Of a stretch of 64,000 nt of DNA, positions 26,615 to 34,473 are shown in pieces (the first letter of the stretch is position 1; the number at the start of each line of letters is the position of its first letter). The DNA comes from CP2-2F sp034436355. Its GTDB lineage: Bacteria; Chloroflexota; Anaerolineae; Aggregatilineales; UBA2796. A model generated the notes under the pieces. The model was not told where the DNA came from. It did not search any database and saw only the letters and a list, made by a program, of their open reading frames with translations. Location: the NCBI GenBank assembly GCA_034436355.1, contig DAOTVQ010000009.1, positions 1 through 64,000 on the forward strand. The letters are read 5' to 3'. The position numbers were made by a program, and so were the translations under genes.

Positions 26615-27553
26615 TTAGCGCAGGCGTGTATCGCCCGTGCGTGGGCTGGAATAGACGTAGACGAACGGCGCTGCCTCAGGCTTGGGCAGCCAGTAGCCCG
26701 TATCACCGCCCCATTTATCCGCCGATTGCGCGACCCACTCCCACAGCCAGCGCGCATCACCTACTGGAATATTGACACAACCGTGCGAGCGCGGGAAGCC
26801 GAACCAATCGTGCCAGTAGGCGCCGTGCAGCGCGATGTTGCCATCAAAGAACTGCACATGCGGCACGAACTTATAGACATAATCGGGATTGTCCAGCTTC
26901 CACGGCGGACCGCGAAAGGTGGTGTGCTTGGCGCGTGCGTAGATGTTGAACAAGCCTTCTTGCGTCACGCCGTAGCCTTCCCACGCCGCTGAGATGAGCG
27001 TCGCAAAGATCGGCTGTGAATCCTCGTAAGCGATCAGGGTTTGCTCAGTTAAGTCAAGCGCGATCCACTGCCCGCTGACGTTTTCGGGCTTTTCGGGGAA
27101 GCGGAGCGCGGCAATATGCTCACCTTCGATCCAGCGGTCGGGCGCGATCATGTGCCAATCTCTGCCGTTCACATTGACTGTGGCATATAGGTAGACCAGT
27201 GCCGCCTTCTCCACAATCCGATCAGTGGTGTAAGCAGGTGGTTCAACGCCGGGCGCATCGCTGTAGTACCATGCCTTCAGCAGCCAGCCAATCGGGTAAG
27301 GCGTGCCATTTTCGGGCAGCAGCACGCTGCGCGGCGTCGAAACGCCATCCAGCTTAGAGTCGAATGTGACGGGGCGCTCTAGATCGGGTGCGGGGAAGGC
27401 GGCGATTTCAGCGTTGCACGCCTCAGAGTGTGGTGCGGCAAGCGTGATGCGGCTGCACGCCGACGTACCGCCCTCAGCGCGCGCCGTGCCAAGCCCAACC
27501 ACAGTGAAAGTGATCACTGCCAGGAATACGGGTAAAAACTTCAAGTGCCTCAA
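26615..27553 (-). CDS. L,D-transpeptidase (YkuD family)
   Basis: 312 residues. The catalytic domain near the C-terminus has HGAYWHDWFGFPRSHGCVN, the YkuD motif with its nucleophilic Cys and upstream His. The frame is open to 27772, but I prefer the TTG at 27553. GGAGG lies 5 bases upstream and the product then begins with a proper signal peptide (FLPVFLAVITFTVVG, cut near ARAEG). Such enzymes make 3-3 peptidoglycan cross-links or attach proteins outside the membrane. The gene is divergent from the BrxC/D-like module. Confidence 0.88.
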   Translation of the reverse strand: MRHLKFLPVFLAVITFTVVGLGTARAEGGTSACSRITLAAPHSEACNAEIAAFPAPDLERPVTFDSKLDGVSTPRSVLLPENGTPYPIGWLLKAWYYSDAPGVEPPAYTTDRIVEKAALVYLYATVNVNGRDWHMIAPDRWIEGEHIAALRFPEKPENVSGQWIALDLTEQTLIAYEDSQPIFATLISAAWEGYGVTQEGLFNIYARAKHTTFRGPPWKLDNPDYVYKFVPHVQFFDGNIALHGAYWHDWFGFPRSHGCVNIPVGDARWLWEWVAQSADKWGGDTGYWLPKPEAAPFVYVYSSPRTGDTRLR

Positions 27554-27660
27554 GGCAGCCTCCGCTAAAAACCTGAATAGAGCAAGTCTAACATAGGTCA
27601 GCACGCCTTCGCTATAGCCCGCCTTTTGGCAGGGCATGGTGCAATTAGGGAAACACCATC

Positions 27661-27684
27661 TATGGAGCATGTCTACGCTCCATA
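27661..27684. repeat. 8-bp inverted repeat upstream of the ATPase module
   Basis: TATGGAGC-ATGTCTAC-GCTCCATA is a perfect inverted repeat in the 220-base gap between the divergent L,D-transpeptidase and the module. It could be a hairpin in a leader or a protein-binding site. Confidence 0.45.
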
Positions 27685-27720
27685 AGCTACTCCAATTTTG
27701 AAACAGCTCCCACTTACAGA

Positions 27721-27737
27721 AATTGTCATATACAATT
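27721..27737. promoter_or_regulatory. operator-like inverted repeat before the ATPase module
   Basis: AATTGT-CATAT-ACAATT is a perfect inverted repeat ending 36 bases before the first start codon of the module. It contains a possible -35 (TTGTCA). A related palindrome lies between the two ATPase genes at 30134-30147. Confidence 0.5.
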
Positions 27738-27773
27738 AAGAGGCGCTTAGCTATCTTGTGGGAATTATTCAAA

Positions 27774-28850
27774 ATGACTCAATATGACCTTGTCAATGCT
27801 TTAGAAAACCTCCGTGAAGTATATAGCCAACGCCGCAAACGTGTTGTCGCCTTAAATGAGGCTGCTAAAGCAGAGCGCACTGCTCAGAATAACCTACATA
27901 GTGCGCGTGGTAAGTTTCAAGAAGCCTTAACGCAATATTTAGCGCTCTATCCTGAGCAAACGCCTGCCACTTTTAGCGCACTTGAACCCTCGCCGGCTTT
28001 GCCATCCGTGGTTTGGCTGCTCAGCGATACGCAACGAAATCATTTGAAAAATGAGAGCAATGCACTCGATCATGCCATCAAATCTTTCAAGAGCGCACTG
28101 GATGCATTATCTGCCGAACCACTGGACGTTGTGCGCCTTGCCAAAGCATATGAGGCGCTCAGTGCGATCAAACTCCCCATTATCGAATTACCTGAATTAC
28201 TTGAGCAATATGGGCATGTTTTACAGGAAGCAACCGAACGTCTGAGTTTTTCTTTTGGCGGCGTGTTGCGCGATACGTTTGCCAACGCAGGTCTTTCAAT
28301 AGAGGGTAGACCGCCCAGTGTACAGATTGGCAGATTTCGAATTGACCTAGATTTCACCAAACGAAATGCCCGTCTGTCTTACGGTAAAGAGGTGATTGCT
28401 GAGCGCATCGGGCTTAGCGCTGAAGCACTCTTAAAAGCCTATCAGTCTGCCCATAAAGCCATTGTAGAGCGGGAAAGTGATGGCGCAAAATGGTTAGAGC
28501 AGCTTTATGAGGCATGGCGCACCGTACTCTTTCGGCAGAATAGCAAAGCAACCGACGCTAATCTGGTTGCCTGTTATGTTGAATTAGCACTCCAGCGCCA
28601 AACGGCGGCATTTTTGCGCCGCGAACCCAAAAAAAGCCTTTTCAAAGACTATAGCCGAGCGCAATTTGCCTATGATGTTGATTTATTCATTAATCAGCAG
28701 CGCCTTAGCCATAAAGGCTTCAGACCATCTTTACGGGTTGCCGTTCAAGCCCAGACAGGTTCACCAGAGCGCGTTATCTGGATTGTAAGTGGCGAAACGG
28801 CTGACAGCGGCAGCTATATGAGCGCATTGACCTTTACGAAGGAAGACTAA
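27774..28850 (+). CDS. uncharacterised coiled-coil protein of the BrxC/D-like ATPase module
   Basis: 358 residues, not recognised. The first 65 residues are strongly helical and probably coiled coil (NALENLREVYSQRRKRVVAL, AAKAERTAQNN). A second helical part follows to about 155. Around residues 178-197 is a compact beta block, GRPPSVQIGRFRIDLDF, followed by more helices and a final block RPSLRVAVQAQTGSPERVIW. There are no membrane segments or signal peptide, so it is cytosolic. One base separates its stop from the first ATPase start. The first two lines I counted are 42-50% GC against 55-60% outside, which suggests transfer. Confidence 0.7.
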   Translation: MTQYDLVNALENLREVYSQRRKRVVALNEAAKAERTAQNNLHSARGKFQEALTQYLALYPEQTPATFSALEPSPALPSVVWLLSDTQRNHLKNESNALDHAIKSFKSALDALSAEPLDVVRLAKAYEALSAIKLPIIELPELLEQYGHVLQEATERLSFSFGGVLRDTFANAGLSIEGRPPSVQIGRFRIDLDFTKRNARLSYGKEVIAERIGLSAEALLKAYQSAHKAIVERESDGAKWLEQLYEAWRTVLFRQNSKATDANLVACYVELALQRQTAAFLRREPKKSLFKDYSRAQFAYDVDLFINQQRLSHKGFRPSLRVAVQAQTGSPERVIWIVSGETADSGSYMSALTFTKED

Positions 28851-28851
28851 G

Positions 28852-30123
28852 ATGTTGCCACCCTCCAAGCAAATTGCCGAACGAATCATTCAAAATCTGG
28901 GGCAGTCTGGCACGCCATTCTCACGTGGTGTAAGTTACTATAACGTTGGCACCGAGTCGCTTTTGGAAGCGCTTGATAAGCACTATCTGGCTTCGTATCT
29001 GCCCGAAGGTGGTGCTGTTTTCAAGTTGGTGGTTGGCGACTATGGCAGCGGAAAGTCGCATTTTCTGTATTGTGTGCGTGAGCGCGCTTGGGCGCGGCGT
29101 TTTGCGGTTAGCAAGGTTGATCTAAGCCCACAGGAATGCCCTTATGATGATCAAAAAAAGGTCTATAGTGCGGTTGCTAAAGCCCTGATGTGGCATGATC
29201 CTGATGCTGACAATGATGAAATGACAAAAGGGTTGGCGCCTTTCCTAGACCACCTGTTGCAAAATATCGTCGAGCCATTAGGCGGTGCCTTAGGCACGAT
29301 GGAAGCGGCTAGACTGCCCGAAGTGGAGGCACTTCAGCGCAGTTTCAATAACACACCAATTGACAACACCAGCTATCGCTATGCAATCGCACACTATCTT
29401 ACCGCAGTATTGTATGGCAATGCTGCTCAACAAGAGCTGCTAGCCCGTTGGCTGCATGGTGATGATTTAAGCACGGCTGATATGCGCGAATTGAAAACAC
29501 TGGGCGTTACCCAGAAAATAACGCGTACCAATGCCTTCCAAATGCTGCGCTCGCTTAGCCAAACGGTGCGTGCGCTCGGCTTCAACGGTCTGTGCTTGCT
29601 CTTTGACGAAGTTGACCGCCTGATGAGCCTAACGCGCCGTGCAATGACGGCTATTACGGATAACCTGCGCGAAGTGATTGACCGCACCAGCGAAGACCTA
29701 CCCGGCACCTTGTTTATCTACGCTGTGCTGCCCCAATTTATCTACGATATTGTGCCAAGCTACCCTGCTTTGCAACAACGCCTTCAAGTTCAAATGGGGC
29801 GCTACTTCTCCCTGCCTAATCCCTTCAGCCCGCAAATTAGCCTTGATCGGCTTGATCTAGATGAAGAAAGCCTTTTAATCAAAATTGCCGAACGCCTGCG
29901 TGGTATCTTTGAAACAGCCTACGACACCCACCTAAACGCTAATCTGCAAGCGGAAAATGCACACCGCCTTGCTATGGCAGCTTTGCGAAATCTGAGTGGT
30001 ATTAGCCACCGCCGAATCTTCATCAAGGCACTTGTTGGTGAGTGGTATAACCAAATGCAAACAGGCGAACGTGCCTTGAGCGATAGCGAGGCAGAGGCAA
30101 TTCTTGGAAGCAGCGCACAGTAA
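28852..30123 (+). CDS. P-loop ATPase of the BrxC/BrxD-like family (formerly DUF2791), first copy
   Basis: 423 residues. Walker A is GDYGSGKS (62-69) within LVVGDYGSGKSHFLY, the form typical of this family. Walker B is LLFDEVD (249-255). It belongs to the AAA+/STAND-like ATPases first described as DUF2791 and found as BrxC/BrxD in BREX phage-defence systems. AAGGAAG precedes the ATG. It follows the coiled-coil gene by one base and precedes a second, different ATPase. No BREX methylase, PglZ-type phosphatase or Lon-like BrxL lies nearby, so this is not a BREX locus. Function unknown, possibly defence or nucleic-acid surveillance. Confidence 0.82.
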   Translation: MLPPSKQIAERIIQNLGQSGTPFSRGVSYYNVGTESLLEALDKHYLASYLPEGGAVFKLVVGDYGSGKSHFLYCVRERAWARRFAVSKVDLSPQECPYDDQKKVYSAVAKALMWHDPDADNDEMTKGLAPFLDHLLQNIVEPLGGALGTMEAARLPEVEALQRSFNNTPIDNTSYRYAIAHYLTAVLYGNAAQQELLARWLHGDDLSTADMRELKTLGVTQKITRTNAFQMLRSLSQTVRALGFNGLCLLFDEVDRLMSLTRRAMTAITDNLREVIDRTSEDLPGTLFIYAVLPQFIYDIVPSYPALQQRLQVQMGRYFSLPNPFSPQISLDRLDLDEESLLIKIAERLRGIFETAYDTHLNANLQAENAHRLAMAALRNLSGISHRRIFIKALVGEWYNQMQTGERALSDSEAEAILGSSAQ

Positions 30124-30133
30124 CTAGCAACAA

Positions 30134-30147
30134 TTGTTAGCTAACAA
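30134..30147. promoter_or_regulatory. 14-bp perfect palindrome between the two ATPase genes
   Basis: TTGTTAGCTAACAA is a perfect palindrome in the 42-base gap. With the flanking AA it shares AATTGT and ACAA half-sites with the inverted repeat at 27721-27737, which suggests one regulator might bind both. Confidence 0.45.
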
Positions 30148-30165
30148 GATAGGCAGGGGTATGCC

Positions 30166-31512
30166 ATGGCAGCACAGCGAACCGTAACACACAGCCTATT
30201 CGGACGTGGTCAGCTAGTCCGTGTGCAACAAGGTGGGCAACTGTGGGAAGTTCAGTTTGAGTCAGGCAGGCGCTATCTATTAGCCAGCAGCGAGTTTGAG
30301 CCACTGCCAATCGCCCTGCCTGATGATCACATCGCCGCACGGCGCGCCACTGAAACGCTGCGTCTGGGGATTGTGCCTACCCACCACATTGAGGATTTAA
30401 CCATTGGGTTAAGCAGTGAACGTGAACGCTTACAGACTGCCCTTGAACGCACAAGCAGCCAAGGCGGTGCAGCGCTTGCCATCTTGGCTGATTACGGCTG
30501 CGGCAAAACACACTTCGCCCAGTTAGCGGCACAGACTGCTTTGCGGAAAGGCTTTCTGGTGGCAAGCCTCAGCCTAGATGCACGGGAAATAACGGCAGCG
30601 CAAGCCTTAAGAGTCTATCAGGCGGCTGTATCTAACTTACGCTATCCCGACTCATCCTTGATGGGCATTCAACCGCTGCTCCGTCGCGCTCGCCAACATC
30701 CCTCAGAAACACTGAGTGTGCTGGATGCGTCGCCAAAGGGTGCAGCCTGCCCGTTTGCTTACGCTGTGCGCGCTTACTTGAACTGCGAAGACCCTGTGGG
30801 GCGACTGGGGATTGCACAATGGCTCTCGCGCCAGTTTGTGCCAAAGGAAGCCAATGTCTTCCTCAGGAAAGCTCCGCGCCTATACGCAACGGGCGCTATA
30901 GCACGCCAATACACCTATCTGTTGAGCGGCATCAGCGCTTTGGCAGCAGCCGTAGGCTATCAGGGTTTAGCGTTGTTGATAGACGAAGTAGATTACTATA
31001 GCCGCCAAACAGAGACGCAGAAACAGCGTGCTGATATGCTTTTCAAGGCGTTGCTGTGCGCTTCCCAAGGCGAAGCCACCCTGAATGCCCGTGCAGCCGA
31101 AATTGCTGATCATAAAAGGGTCTCTTATCCTTTGCGCTTCAGTGCCACCGCGCCTCTATTCTTTTTGTTTGCCACTACCGAGTCCGAACAGCAAATGCCA
31201 GTTGAGGCTTGGCTGCACCCTCCCCAGATTCTTCGCCTTGATGAACGGTTTAGCCAAGCTGAGGTGACTCATTTTGTCAGTACGCTTGGGGTGTATCACG
31301 CCCAAGCCTATCGTTATGCAAACCCAAACAGTTCTTCTGCGCCACGCTTAGCAGCCGTGTTGGCAGCAGCGCTCCGTGAACGGCGCATTAACCCACGCCA
31401 ACTTTCACAAATCGCCACCACCTTCTACGATCTACTCTATCTGCATTCCAATGTTTCGCCCGAACAACTGATCCGTGAGCTGGCAATAAACTTGCGTGTT
31501 GAAAACAGATAG
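30166..31512 (+). CDS. P-loop ATPase of the BrxC/BrxD-like family, second copy with N-terminal Tudor-like domain
   Basis: 448 residues. Residues 7-46 (HSLFGRGQLVRVQQGGQLWE, VQFESGRRYLL) look like a small SH3/Tudor barrel of the kind at the C-terminus of UvrD/PcrA helicases. The ATPase core has Walker A ADYGCGKT (108-115) and Walker B LIDEVD (271-276). It is clearly different from the first copy, so probably not a recent duplication but a two-ATPase complex. It ends 18 bases from a convergent hydrolase gene. GGCAGGGG precedes the ATG. Confidence 0.82.
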   Translation: MAAQRTVTHSLFGRGQLVRVQQGGQLWEVQFESGRRYLLASSEFEPLPIALPDDHIAARRATETLRLGIVPTHHIEDLTIGLSSERERLQTALERTSSQGGAALAILADYGCGKTHFAQLAAQTALRKGFLVASLSLDAREITAAQALRVYQAAVSNLRYPDSSLMGIQPLLRRARQHPSETLSVLDASPKGAACPFAYAVRAYLNCEDPVGRLGIAQWLSRQFVPKEANVFLRKAPRLYATGAIARQYTYLLSGISALAAAVGYQGLALLIDEVDYYSRQTETQKQRADMLFKALLCASQGEATLNARAAEIADHKRVSYPLRFSATAPLFFLFATTESEQQMPVEAWLHPPQILRLDERFSQAEVTHFVSTLGVYHAQAYRYANPNSSSAPRLAAVLAAALRERRINPRQLSQIATTFYDLLYLHSNVSPEQLIRELAINLRVENR

Positions 31513-31529
31513 AACGTGCGCCCTTTAGG

Positions 31530-32288
31530 TTATTGGTGCTGTGTGGCACTGTAAAAAGCATCTTGCAGTGCTTTAGCACTGGCATCTGCCTTGATGGCAC
31601 GGATGGCATCCGCCAAGCCTGCCGCCGCCTGATTAAGCATCGCCTCGCCATCTTCCGCCGTTGCACCGAGTGCCTCGCCCGCATAGTGCGTTGGATGATC
31701 GGCGTACCACCAAATCGCGGTTAGAATACCCTGCTCGGCGAGATGGGCAAGCCGTTGGCGCGGCGCACCTTCGCCATCGCTCGGCACCTGCCCCATGTTG
31801 ATCAGATCAGGGCGGATTGCCAACAAGGCGCTGGTTTCGGTCAGCCCGGCATGGTCGGTCGCAAATTTCGGCTCTGCGGTTAGGTAGACCACATAATCGC
31901 GTTGGCTTGCCAATTGGCTTTGCAAAAAGAACGGCAGCAGTGATTGATTGCCGCCATGCGCGTTGACAAGGACGATCTTCTTCATGCCGTTGCGCGCAAT
32001 CTCGCGGCAGATGTTCTCTAAAAGTTGAATGATCAGCTCAGGCTGAATGGCAATTGTGCCAATGCAGTGCCGCGCTTCTAGGATTTGGGTGAAGATAAAA
32101 TCGGGAAAGATGATCGCAGCCTCACGCTGCGCGGCGCGCTCACAAACGGCACGCGCAATAAACATATCTGTGCCGAGTGGCGCATGATGCCCATGCCGCT
32201 CAATGCAAGAGAGCGGCACAAGGCACACACCCTGACTAGTTGCAACTGCCTGCTCAAACTGATCACCTGTAAGTTCTTCCCAACGCAT
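31530..32288 (-). CDS. creatininase-family amidohydrolase
   Basis: 252 residues. The metal-binding pattern of the family is visible: IERHGHHAPLGTD near the start, VNAHGGN in the middle and DHAGLTETS. AAAGGA lies 10 bases before the ATG. Creatininases and relatives (MftE, FAPy deformylase) cleave cyclic or linear amides with a two-metal centre. Which substrate this member uses cannot be told. It is convergent with the ATPase module and in line with the following minus-strand methyltransferase. Confidence 0.88.
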   Translation of the reverse strand: MRWEELTGDQFEQAVATSQGVCLVPLSCIERHGHHAPLGTDMFIARAVCERAAQREAAIIFPDFIFTQILEARHCIGTIAIQPELIIQLLENICREIARNGMKKIVLVNAHGGNQSLLPFFLQSQLASQRDYVVYLTAEPKFATDHAGLTETSALLAIRPDLINMGQVPSDGEGAPRQRLAHLAEQGILTAIWWYADHPTHYAGEALGATAEDGEAMLNQAAAGLADAIRAIKADASAKALQDAFYSATQHQ

Positions 32289-32362
32289 AAACGTATATCC
32301 TTTGTGGCAAAACTTAGTTCAGGCGGCTGTGTAGGCACGCCTCTGTTGGGCAAGTATAGCGC

Positions 32363-33142
32363 TCAACGGCGTTTGTGCGCGACCAAAATGCCATAGTGAT
32401 GATCAAAGCTGAAGTTGCCGCTGCCATCTTCAAAGGCGGCGGGCTTCAAAAAGTCGCGGACGGCGGCAGGCGCCTGCTGCAACAGCACACGCAGACGCAG
32501 CACCGTATCGGCGTCGTTCTTTTGCATGTTCGCCCACCAATGCAGGTCAAAGCGGATGGTGGCGATCTCGCTGTGCGTCACTTGCAGACCAGCCGCGTAG
32601 AGCATCGCTTGCCATTCACTCAGGCTGAACTGCCAGCCGTGGCTTGGATCGCGCAAGCGCTCAAAGGCGTTCACATAGTCGGCAGCGGCAGGCGACTCTG
32701 GCGCAATCTGATCCACAATGCCAAGCCTGCCCTCAGGCAGCAGCACACGGGCGCACTCGCTCAGGAAGCGCGGTACATCGGGAAAGTGGTGCGGCGCATG
32801 GCGGACGGTGATCAGGTGCAGGCTGTTCACCCGAAATGGTAAATGGCTCGCGTCTAGGCGCGCATAGCTGGCAGCGACACCTTGCTCACTGAGGTGCGCT
32901 TGCGCCGCCTTCAGCATGGCAGCCGTGATGTCGCTGGCGAGTGTGCGCCCACCATTCCGCGCTAATGCCAGCGCCACATGCCCGCCGCCTGTGGCAATAT
33001 CCAACGCCAGCTTGCCCGCAATGGGCTGCATCAATTCGATGAGGCGATCTAACGAGTAGCCACCGCTGTGAACGTGGCTGGTCACGTAGTTATTGGCGAG
33101 TGCGCCAAAGCGCTGCTGCGAAAGAGATCGAGAATCGCTCAT
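32363..33142 (-). CDS. class I SAM-dependent methyltransferase (UbiE-like)
   Basis: 259 residues. The SAM-binding motif I is LALDIATGGGHVALALA, with motif II ASDITAAML and motif post-I YARLDASHLPF. The overall arrangement resembles the UbiE/COQ5 and small-molecule methyltransferases. It is cytosolic; the substrate is unknown. The gene stands between the creatininase and two HEAT/membrane genes, all on the minus strand. Confidence 0.87.
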   Translation of the reverse strand: MSDSRSLSQQRFGALANNYVTSHVHSGGYSLDRLIELMQPIAGKLALDIATGGGHVALALARNGGRTLASDITAAMLKAAQAHLSEQGVAASYARLDASHLPFRVNSLHLITVRHAPHHFPDVPRFLSECARVLLPEGRLGIVDQIAPESPAAADYVNAFERLRDPSHGWQFSLSEWQAMLYAAGLQVTHSEIATIRFDLHWWANMQKNDADTVLRLRVLLQQAPAAVRDFLKPAAFEDGSGNFSFDHHYGILVAHKRR

Positions 33143-33179
33143 GGGAATTGCCTTTTTGAAGGTATAACAGTGCGTAAGG

Positions 33180-34460
33180 CTATCTTACGCCGAATAAGCC
33201 TAAAATGTTCAAGACGATGCCTGATACGAAGCCGCCCACAAAAACGCTGGCGATGGCGCTGCCAAGCCCAAACTCTTGCACGCGCATCGTCAGGTAAATT
33301 TGCCCAACCAAGAACACCAGCACAGAGCCAATAAGTGTATAGGCACCCAGCGGTATAAAAGTTTCTAAGGTGCTTTGGCTGCCCGAAAGCGCGCCGAAGA
33401 TGATCAGCCCAAAACCTGCCAAGAGCAGCAGGTAAAAGACGATGTACAAGCTGAGGATCACTTTAAGGTAGCGCACCACAGAGCCAACGCCGCCCATATT
33501 TGTGCCAACCCAATAGACGATCATCAGGTTGATGATGGTTGTTAGCAGCGTTACCGAAGTGTTCCGCATCGCCTCTGGCAGCAGTGTTTGGAGCGTAAGA
33601 TTGGCAAGTTCACGCTGCAAGTCCGCCGCGCTGATGGTGGTGTTGAGCAAGGCAGCATTTGTTTGAAAGACGAATACAACAATCCCGTAAACCAGCGCGA
33701 TGCTGAAGAAGACGATCACCACGAATAGCACAGCAGCGGCGATCAAAGCGTCCACCAAATCGCTATCTACGGCGGGCGCTTTCGCCAGTTTCAGATCATC
33801 GCGTTCGGCACGCTGTAAGACGAGCGCGATTGACTCTCTGCCGCTGCCGCCGACTAAGGCAGCCGCCAAGCCAACCGCGCTGGATTGACGCGCCAAATCG
33901 GGATCGAGGCGCAGTGCCTTTGCCAATGTGACTAATGCAGCGGCTGAGTCGCCGCTGGTTTGGTAGTTATAGGCGCTTTGCAGCAGGCTTTTGGCGCGCT
34001 GGCGGTCGCGGTCGCTAATCGGCTTGTCGTGCGGTGGTGCGCTCTCGGCTTTGGCAGCGGGCTTGGCTGCTGCTGCTGCGGGTGTCAGCATGTCAAATTC
34101 ATCAGGGTCGGGCAGGTCATTAGTAGGTGGCGGCGTATAGAGCGGCGGCGCGCCTGCTTTGGGCGGCTCAGGGGCAGGTGGTGCAGCATAAGATGGTGTG
34201 GTCGGCGAAGAGTCATCCAGCACAAAGGGCGGCACGTGCGCCAGCTCATCGGTGCGGCGCTTGCGCTCAGCAGCGCTCTGCTGAATGTGCTTGCCGGCTT
34301 TGGCAATCAGTTCGCGCACGCTTGGGTCGCTTTCGGTCTTGTAAAGCTGTGCCAAATGCGGCAGCGCACGGGCATCTGCCAGTTTGCCCAACGCCAAAAC
34401 TGCCTCACGGCGCTTGGCAGGATCGCTATGCTGAAGTTGGGTAAGCCACTGATCGATCAT
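33180..34460 (-). CDS. HEAT-repeat / membrane protein (paralogue A)
   Basis: 426 residues in three parts. The N-terminal HEAT-like repeats (about 1-65: DPAKRREAVLALGKLADARA, LPHLAQLYKTESDPSV) are followed by a Pro/Ala-rich linker, then a TPR-like segment (about 155-205). About six membrane helices form residues 245-425 and recall Yip1-type membrane domains. It is homologous to the next gene upstream (34474-35691) throughout. The function is unknown; the cytosolic repeats suggest a scaffold at the membrane. Confidence 0.75.
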   Translation of the reverse strand: MIDQWLTQLQHSDPAKRREAVLALGKLADARALPHLAQLYKTESDPSVRELIAKAGKHIQQSAAERKRRTDELAHVPPFVLDDSSPTTPSYAAPPAPEPPKAGAPPLYTPPPTNDLPDPDEFDMLTPAAAAAKPAAKAESAPPHDKPISDRDRQRAKSLLQSAYNYQTSGDSAAALVTLAKALRLDPDLARQSSAVGLAAALVGGSGRESIALVLQRAERDDLKLAKAPAVDSDLVDALIAAAVLFVVIVFFSIALVYGIVVFVFQTNAALLNTTISAADLQRELANLTLQTLLPEAMRNTSVTLLTTIINLMIVYWVGTNMGGVGSVVRYLKVILSLYIVFYLLLLAGFGLIIFGALSGSQSTLETFIPLGAYTLIGSVLVFLVGQIYLTMRVQEFGLGSAIASVFVGGFVSGIVLNILGLFGVR

Positions 34461-34473
34461 ATGTCACGCCTCT

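Noticed and set aside
27774..31512. A BREX locus.
   Set aside because: Only the ATPase family is shared; no methylase, alkaline-phosphatase-like PglZ, Lon-like BrxL or BrxA/B gene is present.
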